Source: Dehalococcoidia bacterium UBA2991 (GTDB lineage Bacteria; Chloroflexota; Dehalococcoidia; Tepidiformales; Tepidiformaceae). From it: a DNA stretch of 64,000 nt. Each line of letters begins with the position of its first letter. Within the stretch, counting starts at the first letter, position 1. Shown here piece by piece: positions 9,122 through 18,624 of the stretch. The position numbers and the translations under genes were made by a program. The DNA lies in NCBI GenBank assembly GCA_002346645.1, contig DEAD01000014.1, positions 6,522 through 70,521 on the forward strand, read 5' to 3'. The notes beneath the pieces are model-generated. The model was not told the origin of the DNA, made no database searches, and worked only from the letters and a program-made list of their open reading frames with translations.

Positions 9122-9448
9122 ATGCCTCTTTCCTTTGATGAACACGAACGCATTCCAGTGGTTGTCCAAGACGTTGATACCCACCAAGTACTGATGTTGG
9201 GCTGGATGAACCACCAGTCACTCGATCACACGTTCACAACAGGACACGTCACATTCTGGAGCCGTAGTCGAGACGAGCTCTGGGAGAAGGGCGCTACAAG
9301 CGGTAACTTTCTGAATTTCGTTAGCATGCACAAGAACTGCGAGGACAACTCCCTGCTGGTGCAGGCACGACCGGAAGGCCCTACCTGCCACACTAACAAC
9401 GTCTCCTGCTACTACCGCGAAATCGAACGCGAGCAAGACTTGCCATGA
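9122..9448 (+). CDS. hisI: Phosphoribosyl-AMP cyclohydrolase HisI
   Basis: 108-residue single-domain enzyme, with no fused HisE part, opening the adenine ring of PR-AMP. It shows the substrate-binding stretch QVLMLGWMN, the WSRSRDELWEKGATSGN block and the metal-binding region NCEDNSLLV...TCHT. The start is ATG 9122 with GGAG 7 nt upstream; an in-frame TTG at 9116 is less likely. It is 73 nt after hisF, so it may have its own promoter. It overlaps the next gene by 4 nt. Confidence 0.93.
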   Translation: MPLSFDEHERIPVVVQDVDTHQVLMLGWMNHQSLDHTFTTGHVTFWSRSRDELWEKGATSGNFLNFVSMHKNCEDNSLLVQARPEGPTCHTNNVSCYYREIEREQDLP

Positions 9449-10194
9449 GTTCTGCCTGGCAGCCAGGCAAACCCGACTACACCGCACTCAAGCTGCCCTT
9501 GCCACCTCCTGGCCGACCTTATGTCATCACAAATACAGTAATGTCAGCAGATGGCAAAAGCGTTGTGGACGGAACAGAGCAGGGCATTGGTTCCGAGTTG
9601 GACCAAAGGCTTATGCGAGAACTGCGTGTGAACGCAGATGTTGTGTTAAACGGCGCAGGAACATTACGGGCGACCGGTACATCTTCACGATTAGGAGACA
9701 AAGCCCTAGAGGAAATCCGCCTAGACTTGGGTAAACCCCCTCTACCAATCGCGGCCGTAATAAGCCGCAAAGGAAACCTACCTCTTAAAAAACCCTTCTT
9801 CACAGCGCGGGACTTTCCCGCAGTGGTCTACCTTTCAGCAGAAACGCCAGAGATGCGGCATGCCGAAATTGCAGACGCTGGTCGTCCAGTTATAAAACTC
9901 ACTGCCGGCAATGAGTTCCTAGAAATGCTGCGGCACATGCGCCAAGAGCTTGGTGCAAATGTTTTGTTGGTTGAGGGCGGCCCAACGGTTTATGCAGCCT
10001 TATATGAACTCAATGCCGTAGACGAGGCTTTTCTGACACTGGGGCCCGTTGTAGTGGGCGGGGCAGACACGTTGACAGCTGTCACAGGCAAGCGTGCATT
10101 CACAGGTGACCAAGCAAGAAGGCTGGAACTCCTCTCAGCACACCCTAACCCTGAGACTGACGAGGTTTATCTGCGATACCGGATACGCCGGTAG
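9445..10194 (+). CDS. RibD C-terminal-domain reductase (dihydrofolate-reductase fold)
   Basis: 249 residues. It starts at an ATGA overlap with hisI and resembles the stand-alone reductase domain of RibD (5-amino-6-ribosylaminouracil-5'-phosphate reductase): RPYVITNTVMSADGK at the N-terminus, NADPH-site AVISRKGNLPL, and the hallmark LLVEGGPTVYAALYE. It could act in riboflavin/F420 precursor synthesis or be a paralogue of unknown substrate. No deaminase domain is present. It ends 3 nt from the convergent uvrA stop. Confidence 0.8.
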   Translation: MSSAWQPGKPDYTALKLPLPPPGRPYVITNTVMSADGKSVVDGTEQGIGSELDQRLMRELRVNADVVLNGAGTLRATGTSSRLGDKALEEIRLDLGKPPLPIAAVISRKGNLPLKKPFFTARDFPAVVYLSAETPEMRHAEIADAGRPVIKLTAGNEFLEMLRHMRQELGANVLLVEGGPTVYAALYELNAVDEAFLTLGPVVVGGADTLTAVTGKRAFTGDQARRLELLSAHPNPETDEVYLRYRIRR

Positions 10195-10197
10195 TAG

Positions 10198-13140
10198 CTA
10201 GCTAGCGACAACCGCATGAGCTCTTTTAGGTGATCGACCCTTGCGCTTTGGTTTAGCGAGGGTACCGGCAGCCTCAAGTAGGGGTAGTAAGTAGAGGCCA
10301 GTAGCACTATCGGGATTCTGGGCAATTTCTTCGGGAGTACCCTCTGCGACAAGAGCACCACCACGGTCTCCCCCCTTGGGACCAAGGTCAATTATGTGAT
10401 CTGCGGACTTAATGACATCTAGATGGTGCTCGATAACAACGACCGTATTTCCACCGTCAGCGAGGCGTTGCAGTACATCCAGCAGATGGTGAACATCCTG
10501 GAAGCTGAGGCCGGTCGTGGGCTCGTCAAGGACATACAGGGTCCTACCCGTGGAGCGTCGGGCTAGCTCACTTGCCAGTTTGATCCGCTGAGCCTCGCCC
10601 CCGGAAAGCGTGGTCGCTGGCTGGCCAAGGCGGATGTACCCCAGCCCAGTCGCTTCTAAAGTGCTAAGAATGCGCTTTACGCGGGGAAAGCGGTCGAAGA
10701 GTTCAAGGGCCTCGGACACCGTCATGTCGAGGACTTCTGCGATGTTCTTCCCTCGAAATCGGATCTCGAGGGCTTCCCGGTTGTAGCGTTGGCCATTGCA
10801 GACCTCGCAAGGAACAGTGACATCCGGAAGGAACTGCATCTCGACCAGCTTATAGCCATCTCCAGAGCACTCCTCACAGCGTCCACCCTTCACATTGAAG
10901 CTGAAGCGCCCCGGTTTATACCCGCGTGCCCGGGCCTCTGGAACAGAAGCAAACAACTCACGTATTACAGTGAAAACTCCAGTGTAAGTAGCTGAATTAG
11001 AACGAGGAGTGCGGCCAATAGGAGACTGATCGATATCAACAACCTTGTCGAGGTTGTCAAATCCTTCAATGGCGTCGTGATTCCCGGGACGCTGTCGTCC
11101 GTTCTGAAGCACGTTGACAGCACGCTTGACGAGGATCTCCGTAATCAGCGAGGACTTGCCTGATCCAGAAACCCCAGTGACAACAACAAACTTCCCGAGC
11201 GGAACAGAAACATCGATGTTCTTAAGGTTGTTTTCGCAAGCACCTCGAATCATTAGCACCGTTCCATTACCGGCACGACGAGTTGCAGGAATAGGGATGG
11301 AACGTCGACCAGAAAGATATGCGCCAGTAATGCTGTTTTCGCAGTCGAGGATTACGGAAAGAGGGCCCTCTGCAACAACATTACCGCCTTCTCGACCAGC
11401 AAGAGGACCTAGATCGATGACATGGTCTGCTGCCCGCATCGTGGCCTCGTCGTGCTCGACCACCATCACGGTATTACCTAGGTCACGCAGGCGTTCGAGA
11501 GTACGAATAAGACGATCGCCGTCAACAGGATGAAGGCCAATGGAAGGCTCATCACATATATATAGAACGCCCATTAGGGCGGAACCGATCTGTGTCGCAA
11601 GGCGAATGCGCTGAGATTCCCCCCCAGAAAGGGTGCCGGAGGCTCGATTGAGGGTGAGATATTCCAGTCCCACATCCATTAGGAACTGCAGCCGGGAACA
11701 AATCTCCTTCAGGATCTGGCGAGCAATCGTCCCCTCACGCTCACTCAGAGGAGAGTCCGTGCCCTCAAGTGTTTCGAACCATCGCAAAGTCTCGGTGATA
11801 CTCCCATCCGTAACCTCAACAACAGTGCGGCCATCAATCCGGACACCAAGAGCAGCGGGGCGTAGGCGTTGACCGTCACAACCTGGACAAGCCACCGCAC
11901 CCATATAGCGTTCAATATCATTGCGGACGTAATCGGAATCTGTCTCCTTGTAGCGACGCTGGAGATTATTTACTACACCCTCAAAACGGGCGTCATAGTG
12001 CCGCGTTCGGCCATAGTCGTTAGTGAAGCGAAGTCGCATTTTCTGGTCGCCGCTACCGTAGAGAATTACGCCTAGCTGTTCCTCAGTGAGGTCCCGTATG
12101 GGGGTGTCGACACCGAAGCCATGCTCCTCTGCAACAGCTTCTAGGAGGCGTTGGTACCAGGTTTGGCCCCCTCGAGACTTAGCGAGGGGTTCCACAGCAC
12201 CCTCAGCTACTGACTTAGTTCGGTCTGGAATAACTAGGGCGGGGTCAACCTGCATCTCGACGCCTAGCCCAGTACACCGCTGGCAGGCTCCATGGGGACT
12301 ATTGAAACTGAATGTACGGGGCTCGATCTCACCTAAGGAAAAACCATCATAGGGGCAGGCAAAGTGTTCACTGAAAATACGCTCCGGAGGAGCCTTTTTT
12401 TCCGCTCGAGTGACAGTAGCGACGTGTAGAACTCCCTGTCCAATAGCAAGTGCGGTCTCAACTGACTCAGCCAGTCTTAGGCTCGCTCCCTCGGCACCTG
12501 GATCGGGCACTACCACCCGATCCACAACGACATCAATGTCGTGGCGCCTGTTTTTCTCCAGGCTGATCGGCTCATCGAGGTCAAACACCTCACCATCGAC
12601 ACGCACCCGGACAAAACCCTGCCGGCGAGCCTCCTCAAGTAGGCGGATGTGCTCACCCTTTTTAGCTCGCGTGAGGGGGGCCAGTAGGAGCAGGCGGGAA
12701 CCTGACGGATAGCCGAGAGTAGCGTCTACGATCTGTTGGACGGTCTGGCGCTCGATTGGTCGGTCACAGGTAGGACAGTGGGGTCTTCCAATACGCGCCC
12801 AAAGGAGTCGCATGTAATCGTAGATCTCAGTAACAGTGCCCACGGTAGATCGGGGATTATTTGAAGTTCCCTTCTGATCGATCGAGATCGCCGGAGACAG
12901 GCCATCTATGTGATCGACATCAGGCTTTTCCATAAGACCAAGGAATTGCCGAGCATAAGCAGAAAGTGACTCGACATACCGTCTCTGTCCCTCAGCGTAG
13001 ATAGTGTCGAAGGCGAGGGAGGACTTACCAGATCCTGAGAGACCCGTAATCACAACTAATTTATCGCGCGGAATCTCAACGTCTATGTTGTTGAGATTAT
13101 GCTCACGGGCGCCGCGAACAGCGATGTGATCAAGAGGCAT
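10198..13140 (-). CDS. uvrA: UvrABC excinuclease subunit A
   Basis: 980 residues. It has duplicated ABC ATPase modules with Walker A GLSGSGKSS (33-41) and GVSGSGKSS in the second half, LSGGE signatures in both, the zinc-binding cysteine clusters (CPYDGF...CQRC, CEECSGDGY...CEVC) and the Q-loops of UvrA. It recognises bulky DNA lesions and loads UvrB. uvrB/uvrC are not in the window. The last residues form a basic tail. A TAGAAT box ends 9 nt before the ATG. Confidence 0.97.
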   Translation of the reverse strand: MPLDHIAVRGAREHNLNNIDVEIPRDKLVVITGLSGSGKSSLAFDTIYAEGQRRYVESLSAYARQFLGLMEKPDVDHIDGLSPAISIDQKGTSNNPRSTVGTVTEIYDYMRLLWARIGRPHCPTCDRPIERQTVQQIVDATLGYPSGSRLLLLAPLTRAKKGEHIRLLEEARRQGFVRVRVDGEVFDLDEPISLEKNRRHDIDVVVDRVVVPDPGAEGASLRLAESVETALAIGQGVLHVATVTRAEKKAPPERIFSEHFACPYDGFSLGEIEPRTFSFNSPHGACQRCTGLGVEMQVDPALVIPDRTKSVAEGAVEPLAKSRGGQTWYQRLLEAVAEEHGFGVDTPIRDLTEEQLGVILYGSGDQKMRLRFTNDYGRTRHYDARFEGVVNNLQRRYKETDSDYVRNDIERYMGAVACPGCDGQRLRPAALGVRIDGRTVVEVTDGSITETLRWFETLEGTDSPLSEREGTIARQILKEICSRLQFLMDVGLEYLTLNRASGTLSGGESQRIRLATQIGSALMGVLYICDEPSIGLHPVDGDRLIRTLERLRDLGNTVMVVEHDEATMRAADHVIDLGPLAGREGGNVVAEGPLSVILDCENSITGAYLSGRRSIPIPATRRAGNGTVLMIRGACENNLKNIDVSVPLGKFVVVTGVSGSGKSSLITEILVKRAVNVLQNGRQRPGNHDAIEGFDNLDKVVDIDQSPIGRTPRSNSATYTGVFTVIRELFASVPEARARGYKPGRFSFNVKGGRCEECSGDGYKLVEMQFLPDVTVPCEVCNGQRYNREALEIRFRGKNIAEVLDMTVSEALELFDRFPRVKRILSTLEATGLGYIRLGQPATTLSGGEAQRIKLASELARRSTGRTLYVLDEPTTGLSFQDVHHLLDVLQRLADGGNTVVVIEHHLDVIKSADHIIDLGPKGGDRGGALVAEGTPEEIAQNPDSATGLYLLPLLEAAGTLAKPKRKGRSPKRAHAVVAS

Positions 13141-13149
13141 GCAGATCCG

Positions 13150-13155
13150 ATTCTA
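13150..13155 (-). promoter_or_regulatory. Putative uvrA -10 box (TAGAAT)
   Basis: TAGAAT on the minus strand ends 9 nt before the uvrA ATG, predicting a very short or absent leader. I see no LexA-type operator beside it. Confidence 0.5.
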
Positions 13156-13453
13156 GCAGCGCCCTTCCACAGATCGGCACAGAGCTCACTTGGGGAGCCC
13201 ACCCAGGTCGTTCAATAAGCTTCCAATACATGGAGATTGAAGAACTGCAACAGCAAAGCCCCAGAGGCTCTAACCGACAAACCTTGGTGTTCGAAGAAAG
13301 TTGTTGCTGGGACCTATTCCGTCCATCTGCCCCTCTTAATTCAACTTGGAAATTGCGAAGCCAGTAGGTTGGGCCTTTGGTGTATCCAACTGGCAACTTG
13401 ACCAATGTCTAAACCCGTCAACATCGAGCTCGGCGACAATGTCCCTCAACGCT
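13156..13453. other. Intergenic region between uvrA and the MFS gene
   Basis: About 300 nt between divergent promoters. I looked for short ORFs with ribosome sites, tRNA-like cloverleaves, tandem repeats and strong hairpins on both strands and found none I can support. Several AT-rich patches are present but no clear second promoter. It may hold regulatory sites for either neighbour. Confidence 0.5.
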
Positions 13454-13459
13454 TATCGT
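13454..13459 (+). promoter_or_regulatory. Putative -10 box (TATCGT) of the MFS gene
   Basis: TATCGT ends 7 nt before ATG 13467 and overlaps the alternative GTG at 13458. A transcript starting about 7 nt downstream would exclude that GTG and begin at or next to the ATG. Confidence 0.55.
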
Positions 13460-13466
13460 GAAAGGG

Positions 13467-14810
13467 ATGCTCCTCAAGCCTCCTTTTCTTCCGCAACGGA
13501 TCGTTTCGTTTCAGGAAAGAGTTTTTTACGGCTGGTGGATGGTTGCAGGTGGCTTCCTTATCCAGACGGTCCTTGGGCTCTTCATGTTTCACTCCTTTGG
13601 CTTTTATGTAGACAAGCTGGAGGACGAATTCAAGTGGAGTAAGACAACATTCTCTCTAGCTTTCGCCATGACACGCATCGAAAGCGGCCTCCTTGGACCA
13701 GTCCAGGGCTGGGCAATCGATCGCTTTGGACCACGCATAATGATCCGGCTAGGCATCGCATCAACAGGCCTAGGGTTTGTGCTATTCAGCTTCACAAACT
13801 CTATTACGACCTTCTTTCTCACATACTTCCTGATTGCTTTGGGAGCGAGCATGGCAGGCTTCGTAACTCTTGTCGTAGCTATCGTGAATTGGTTCGAGCA
13901 GAAGAGGTCGCTCGCTCTGGGGGTGATGTCAGCTGGGTTCTCAATCGGGGGCTTGATCGTCATCCTGGTTGTGCTTTCCATGGACGCTATTGGTTGGAGA
14001 AACACCTCCATCATCGCCGGCGTCACAATTTTCGTAGTGGGACAGATCGTCGCCACATTCATTCACCACCGACCCGAAGATCGTGGTGAGACGATAGATG
14101 GTCAACCCCCGCCAGAAAGACCAACGCCAACCTCTGCAGACAACACACCCGTCATCATCCCGGCCAACGAGGACTTCACCACCGGGGAGGCACTCCGTAG
14201 TCCTACCTTCTGGTTTATCTCAATCGGTCATGGAGCAGCTGTCCTGATTATCGGAGCGCTCATGGTTCACCTCGTGGAACACCTAGAGGACCTAGGACAC
14301 TCGGCTGTCATAGCAAGCCTAATCGTTTTTGTGATGACCGCCTTTCAATTGGTCGGCCAGATAGGTGGCGGCTATCTCGGAGACTATCTAAACAAGCGAT
14401 TAATTCTGGCAGCCTGCATGGTTGGCCACGTCGTTGCCCTACTTCTAGTGACCTATGCAACAGCGTTCTGGATGATCTTGGTATTCGCTGCCGTAAATGG
14501 GATCGCATGGGGAGCGCGGGGTCCTATGCAACAGGCACTCCGGGCAGACTACTTCGGACGGACCGATTTTGGAAAAATTATGGGTTTTTCTTCCATGATC
14601 GTGATGGTGGGAATGATGTCTGGACCAGTTATCGCGGGAGCGATGGCAGATGCGTTCGGAAACTACGAGTTGGGATTCACTGTGCTAGCAGGAATCGCAG
14701 TTGTAGGAACCGCCTTCTTCGCGATGTCAGGTCCACCCCAGCGGCCGACGGGGCCAGTTTGGTACCAGCGCTACCCCCTTTTCAGGCGGCTTGGCCTAGG
14801 AAGTCGTTAA
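13467..14810 (+). CDS. Major facilitator superfamily carrier (OFA/monocarboxylate type)
   Basis: 447 residues with twelve predicted membrane helices, opening with FYGWWMVAGGF and followed by an MFS signature DRFGPRIMIRLG after helix 2, as in the oxalate-formate antiporter/monocarboxylate family. The central cytoplasmic loop (about 200-235) is Pro/Asp/Glu-rich. The substrate is probably a small organic acid, inferred from family only. I choose ATG 13467 over GTG 13458 because a TATCGT -10 overlaps the GTG. Confidence 0.85.
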   Translation: MLLKPPFLPQRIVSFQERVFYGWWMVAGGFLIQTVLGLFMFHSFGFYVDKLEDEFKWSKTTFSLAFAMTRIESGLLGPVQGWAIDRFGPRIMIRLGIASTGLGFVLFSFTNSITTFFLTYFLIALGASMAGFVTLVVAIVNWFEQKRSLALGVMSAGFSIGGLIVILVVLSMDAIGWRNTSIIAGVTIFVVGQIVATFIHHRPEDRGETIDGQPPPERPTPTSADNTPVIIPANEDFTTGEALRSPTFWFISIGHGAAVLIIGALMVHLVEHLEDLGHSAVIASLIVFVMTAFQLVGQIGGGYLGDYLNKRLILAACMVGHVVALLLVTYATAFWMILVFAAVNGIAWGARGPMQQALRADYFGRTDFGKIMGFSSMIVMVGMMSGPVIAGAMADAFGNYELGFTVLAGIAVVGTAFFAMSGPPQRPTGPVWYQRYPLFRRLGLGSR

Positions 14811-14871
14811 GCCTCACAACCCTTCCTTACGACCGCTAGAATCACGCCACCTTCATAGCGGGAGACACGCC

Positions 14872-15384
14872 ATGGACAAGGCAACCACCAGTTCAACGAC
14901 ATTGGACACCCTTATCGCGGAACGAGAGATCACTCGTGTATTGATGCTATATGCACGCGGCATCGATCGAATAGATACCGACCTCGTGCAGAGCTGTTTC
15001 CACCCTGACGCAGTACTGCGCTATGGGGCCGACACAACCCCTGAACAATTTACAAGTAACGCGTCGGGCGGACTGAGCTCTTATCGGTTCACGCAGCACC
15101 GCATTGGAAACGTGATTATCGATATCGAAGGGGATTTCGCCTGGTGCGAATCGTACTGTCTAGCACGCCATCGCATTCCCGTAGAAGACGGACCCGACAA
15201 AGACTTTCTTTGGGGCGGCCGCTATGTCGATCGTTTCGAACGACGCAACGGCGAGTGGCTCATATTGCAAAGGACAGTAGTACACGATTACACCCGGTTC
15301 GATCCGGTCACTGAGACCTGGGAGGGCGCTCCCAGCTTCACACAGGGGCAGCACTCGACGAACGACATCGTCTACCAGCGTTAG
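14872..15384 (+). CDS. SnoaL-like / NTF2-fold protein
   Basis: 170 residues with the conserved start LIAEREITRVLMLYARGIDR and the core F-H-P-D-A (CFHPDAVLRYG), then WGGRYVDRFERRNGEWLI, typical of SnoaL_4 proteins, cone-shaped ring hydratases/cyclases or orphan members. A TAGAAT at 14836 and GGGAG 7 nt before the ATG suggest its own leadered transcript. The substrate is unknown. Such genes are common beside catabolic SDR/MFS genes. Confidence 0.8.
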   Translation: MDKATTSSTTLDTLIAEREITRVLMLYARGIDRIDTDLVQSCFHPDAVLRYGADTTPEQFTSNASGGLSSYRFTQHRIGNVIIDIEGDFAWCESYCLARHRIPVEDGPDKDFLWGGRYVDRFERRNGEWLILQRTVVHDYTRFDPVTETWEGAPSFTQGQHSTNDIVYQR

Positions 15385-15396
15385 GAAACAGGATCC

Positions 15397-16266
15397 GTGC
15401 GATTAGTTCTGCTCGACGCAACTTACGAGCTTTTTCGAGCCTACTTCGGCGCCCCACCACGAACATCTCCGGATGGCAGAGAGATAGGAGCGGTTGCAGG
15501 TATCGCTGCGAGCACGCTAGCTCTCCTTCGTGAACAGGAGCCACTTGCTATCGCTGCAGTAACAGACACAGTAGTGCACTCCTTTCGAAACGAACTTTAT
15601 GAGGGCTACAAGACTGACACCGGTGTGCCACCAGACCTGCTAGAACAGTTCGCCTTAGCCGAAGACATACTGGAGGCGCTAGGAGTTACTGTCTGGCGCA
15701 TGCACGAGTTCGAGGCGGACGATGGAATCGCTTCAGGAGTTGCGCGATTCATCGATGACGCAGAGCAGATCATCCTCGCTTCCCCCGATAAGGACCTAGC
15801 CCAATGCGTCGAAGGTGAACACGTGGTGATGCTGGACCGAAGGCGCAATATCATCACGGATGCCAAAGGCGTACGTGAGAAGTTCGGGATACAACCTGAG
15901 TCGATCCCCGATTACCTTGCTTTAGTGGGAGATGCAGCAGACGGGTTTCCTGGATTACCGGGGTGGGGGAAAAAATCGGCGGCAACATTACTGGCACACT
16001 ACCTCCACCTGGAAGAAATCCCCAAGTCTCACGATGCTTGGGAGGTACCGGTACGTGGTGCATCCCGTCTGGCAAAAGTTCTGCACGAGGGCCAAACCGA
16101 GGCAGCGCTATTCAAATTATTGGCAACGCTTCGTCGAGACGCTCCAATCGAGCAGTCGTTCGCCGATCTGGAATGGCTAGGAGTGCCCAGGGCACCCTGG
16201 CTAGCGCTCTGCCAGGAGCTAGGCCTGAACGACTTGCGCTCACGGCCCCATCAATGGCTCGACTGA
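15397..16266 (+). CDS. 5'-3' exonuclease (PolA N-domain / flap endonuclease family)
   Basis: 289 residues corresponding to the 53EXO nuclease without polymerase domains. The metal-binding acidic residues are visible in LLDATYELFRAYF, HEFEADDGIASGVARF and LASPDKDLAQCV. The C-terminal helix-hairpin DNA-binding segment reads GDAADGFPGLPGWGKKSAATLL. It probably removes RNA primers or flaps. The GTG start at 15397 follows AGGAAACAGGA and lies 12 nt after the SnoaL-like gene. Confidence 0.88.
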   Translation: MRLVLLDATYELFRAYFGAPPRTSPDGREIGAVAGIAASTLALLREQEPLAIAAVTDTVVHSFRNELYEGYKTDTGVPPDLLEQFALAEDILEALGVTVWRMHEFEADDGIASGVARFIDDAEQIILASPDKDLAQCVEGEHVVMLDRRRNIITDAKGVREKFGIQPESIPDYLALVGDAADGFPGLPGWGKKSAATLLAHYLHLEEIPKSHDAWEVPVRGASRLAKVLHEGQTEAALFKLLATLRRDAPIEQSFADLEWLGVPRAPWLALCQELGLNDLRSRPHQWLD

Positions 16267-16314
16267 GCGATTTAGAAGCTGGGAAATATCTAGATTAGCC
16301 CTCCTCGATTAGCC

Positions 16315-16320
16315 TATGCT
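16315..16320 (+). promoter_or_regulatory. Putative -10 box (TATGCT) of the SRAP gene
   Basis: TATGCT ends 7 nt before ATG 16328. A leaderless start here puts the essential MCGR N-terminus in place and argues against the upstream codon at 16321. Confidence 0.6.
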
Positions 16321-16327
16321 TTGATGA

Positions 16328-17059
16328 ATGTGCGGGCGTTTCACGATGACGGTGGACAGCGGTGTGGCAGTGGCGGAGGCATTCGGCATTGGCGCCGAGG
16401 AACTACCTGCAATGCAAGCGAGATTCAACATCGCCCCAACAGACAATCACTTCGTCATCCGAATGCTACGAGAAGACCGGAAATTACTCCCAGCTCGCTG
16501 GGGCCTAGTTCGGAGCGGCTCAAAAGACGGAAAAAATGCCGCACCCATGATTAACACACGCGTAGAAAGTGTTGCTACCCTTCCCCTTTACCAAGAGGCA
16601 TTCAGGAACCGGCGCTGCATCGTTCCAGCCGACGGATACTACGAATGGACAGGAACAAAAGACAGGCGACAGCCGTTCTGGTTCCATCGACCCAACAAGG
16701 AACTGATGGCCTTTGCAGGCCTGTACGAGTGGTGGCGACCCACTCCGGAAACGGAGGAGGCGACCTTCACTATTCTCACCTGCCCTCCAAATGACCTCGT
16801 AGGACGCATTCACAACCGCATGCCGGTCATCCTGCCAGAAAACCGAATTGACGAGTGGCTGTTTGGGGATGCTCGGGAACCAGCGGACCTGACTTCATTG
16901 CTGGAGCCAGTACCCCAGAACTATCTGGTTGTGCGGCCAGTCACGCAACAGGTAAACAGCTCGCGCAATGATGGACCGGCTCTGATCGAAGAACTTATGA
17001 CAGAAACGGGTGAGCAATTAGACCTATTTACAAAGGCGGTATCACGGGGGTCAGGTTAG
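16328..17059 (+). CDS. SRAP-domain protein (YedK/HMCES family)
   Basis: 243 residues. It forms a thiazolidine cross-link with abasic sites in single-stranded DNA through Cys2, which must be exposed by Met removal; the sequence starts MCGRFT as required. Other active-site residues are in MINTRVESV, the conserved VPADGYYEW block and the His of GRIHNRMPVIL. It follows the exonuclease gene, giving a small repair-flavoured cluster. It is preceded by a TATGCT box and no Shine-Dalgarno. Confidence 0.92.
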   Translation: MCGRFTMTVDSGVAVAEAFGIGAEELPAMQARFNIAPTDNHFVIRMLREDRKLLPARWGLVRSGSKDGKNAAPMINTRVESVATLPLYQEAFRNRRCIVPADGYYEWTGTKDRRQPFWFHRPNKELMAFAGLYEWWRPTPETEEATFTILTCPPNDLVGRIHNRMPVILPENRIDEWLFGDAREPADLTSLLEPVPQNYLVVRPVTQQVNSSRNDGPALIEELMTETGEQLDLFTKAVSRGSG

Positions 17060-17226
17060 GCCGTGGTTGACTGGCCATCGACCGCATATCATGGGGCGCA
17101 GGGTAGTTATCCCGCTCCGGGTGAGTCTGAAAGTCGCGAGAGGCGGCAGGCCCGGGCGGTGCGGTGGTTCTTTCGTTGTTGTCGAGAAGGAAAATTCCCC
17201 GCTGCCCAGAAGAGGAGCCCGAGCGA

Positions 17227-18624
17227 GTGAGTACAGTCGAGCGCCCCAGAACCGTTGGTGAGCTACGTGAGTCAGGCTATCAACCTATGCCCGTACGCGA
17301 GGAGATGCGCAAGAATCTGATCGCACGGCTTCGTTCGGGCGAGGAACTTTTCCCAGGCGTATACGGCTACGACGATACCGTTATTCCGCATATCGTTAAC
17401 GCGATCCTGGCAGGCCAGGACATAATTTTCCTTGGAGAGCGCGGCCAGGCTAAGTCCCGCATCATTCGAGCACTCACGGGTCTACTCGACGAAGCTTTTC
17501 CAGTGCTAGCAACCTGCGAGATTCCCGAGGATCCTTTCAACCCAATTACCACACAGGGAAAACAGATCGTCCAAGACCAAGGAGACGCTGCACCATTAGC
17601 ATGGCTTGAGCGAAACCAACGTTACGGAGAGAAACTGGCCACACCCGACATCACGATCGCGGACCTAATTGGCGAGGTTGACCCCATCAAAGTTGCTGAG
17701 GGACGCTACCTCTCCGATGAACTTACGATCCACTATGGGCTAGTACCACGGACAAACCACGGCATCTTCTGTATCAACGAGCTGCCAGACCTCGCTGAAC
17801 GGATCCAGGTAGGCCTCTTGAACATCATGGAAGAGAGGGACGTTCAGATCCGGGGCTATCGGGTACGACTCCCTCTGGACGTATTCGTAGTGGCGAGCGC
17901 AAACCCTGAAGACTATACAAATAGAGGACGAATCATCACCCCGCTTAAGGATCGCTACGGAGCCCAGGTAAGAACCCATTATCCCCAGCAGATTGACCAT
18001 GAGATCGACATCGTGGAGGCAGAACACCATCCGGTTCCAGAAGATTTCAGTGTCTCTGTTCCGCCTTATATGAAGGAGATCATCGCCGAAATCACCAGAC
18101 TCGCACGACGAAGCCCCGACGTGAATCAGCGCTCTGGGGTAAGCGTGCGGGCAAGCATAGCGAACTACGAGAGCATGCTTGCGAACTCGCTAAGGCGGGC
18201 TATTCTGCACGGTGAGGATGCCGCTGTTCCCCGCGTGAGCGACCTCCCATTTGTCATTCCTACGCTGAGTGGCAAGGTAGAACTAGAAACCATCGAAGAT
18301 GGGCGCGAAGAACAAATCATCGAAAAGCTGATCCAAGGGGCTACGGTAGCTGTATTCAACCGGCTCTATAACCTGAGCGATCTGGAACCAATCGTTACAC
18401 GCTTCAAATCTGGCATTTCCGTAGAGGTTGGTGAGCTAACGGCTAACAACGACTACCAAGGGTTAGTCGCTAGCATCGATGGCTTGGAGGAAGCTCTTCA
18501 GGTTGTAGGAGCTGACTCACTTGGCGAGAAAGCGGCTGCCACAGAATTTATTCTTGAGGGGCTACACCTCAATAAACGACTTAACAAAGACCGTGTCGGT
18601 ACGAAGATCCAGTATCGGGGATGA
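17227..18624 (+). CDS. Magnesium-chelatase ChlI-type / MoxR-like AAA+ ATPase
   Basis: 465 residues. Walker A is GERGQAKS (G-x4-GKS-like, with Gln-Ala) and the Walker B region reads FCINELPDL, with Asn where most AAA+ proteins have Asp. Sensor-like segments are VVASANPEDYTNRG and ITPLKDRYG. Stand-alone ChlI-like ATPases of this type usually pair with a von Willebrand factor A protein, which is not adjacent here. GTG 17227 has AGGAG 9 nt upstream; the frame is open further upstream to 17164 but without a ribosome site. It overlaps the next gene as ATGA. Confidence 0.8.
   Translation: MSTVERPRTVGELRESGYQPMPVREEMRKNLIARLRSGEELFPGVYGYDDTVIPHIVNAILAGQDIIFLGERGQAKSRIIRALTGLLDEAFPVLATCEIPEDPFNPITTQGKQIVQDQGDAAPLAWLERNQRYGEKLATPDITIADLIGEVDPIKVAEGRYLSDELTIHYGLVPRTNHGIFCINELPDLAERIQVGLLNIMEERDVQIRGYRVRLPLDVFVVASANPEDYTNRGRIITPLKDRYGAQVRTHYPQQIDHEIDIVEAEHHPVPEDFSVSVPPYMKEIIAEITRLARRSPDVNQRSGVSVRASIANYESMLANSLRRAILHGEDAAVPRVSDLPFVIPTLSGKVELETIEDGREEQIIEKLIQGATVAVFNRLYNLSDLEPIVTRFKSGISVEVGELTANNDYQGLVASIDGLEEALQVVGADSLGEKAAATEFILEGLHLNKRLNKDRVGTKIQYRG

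Noticed and set aside
13141..13466. Possible tRNA or small RNA in the longest intergenic gap
   Set aside because: No acceptor/T-loop pattern, strong stem or terminator could be found on either strand.
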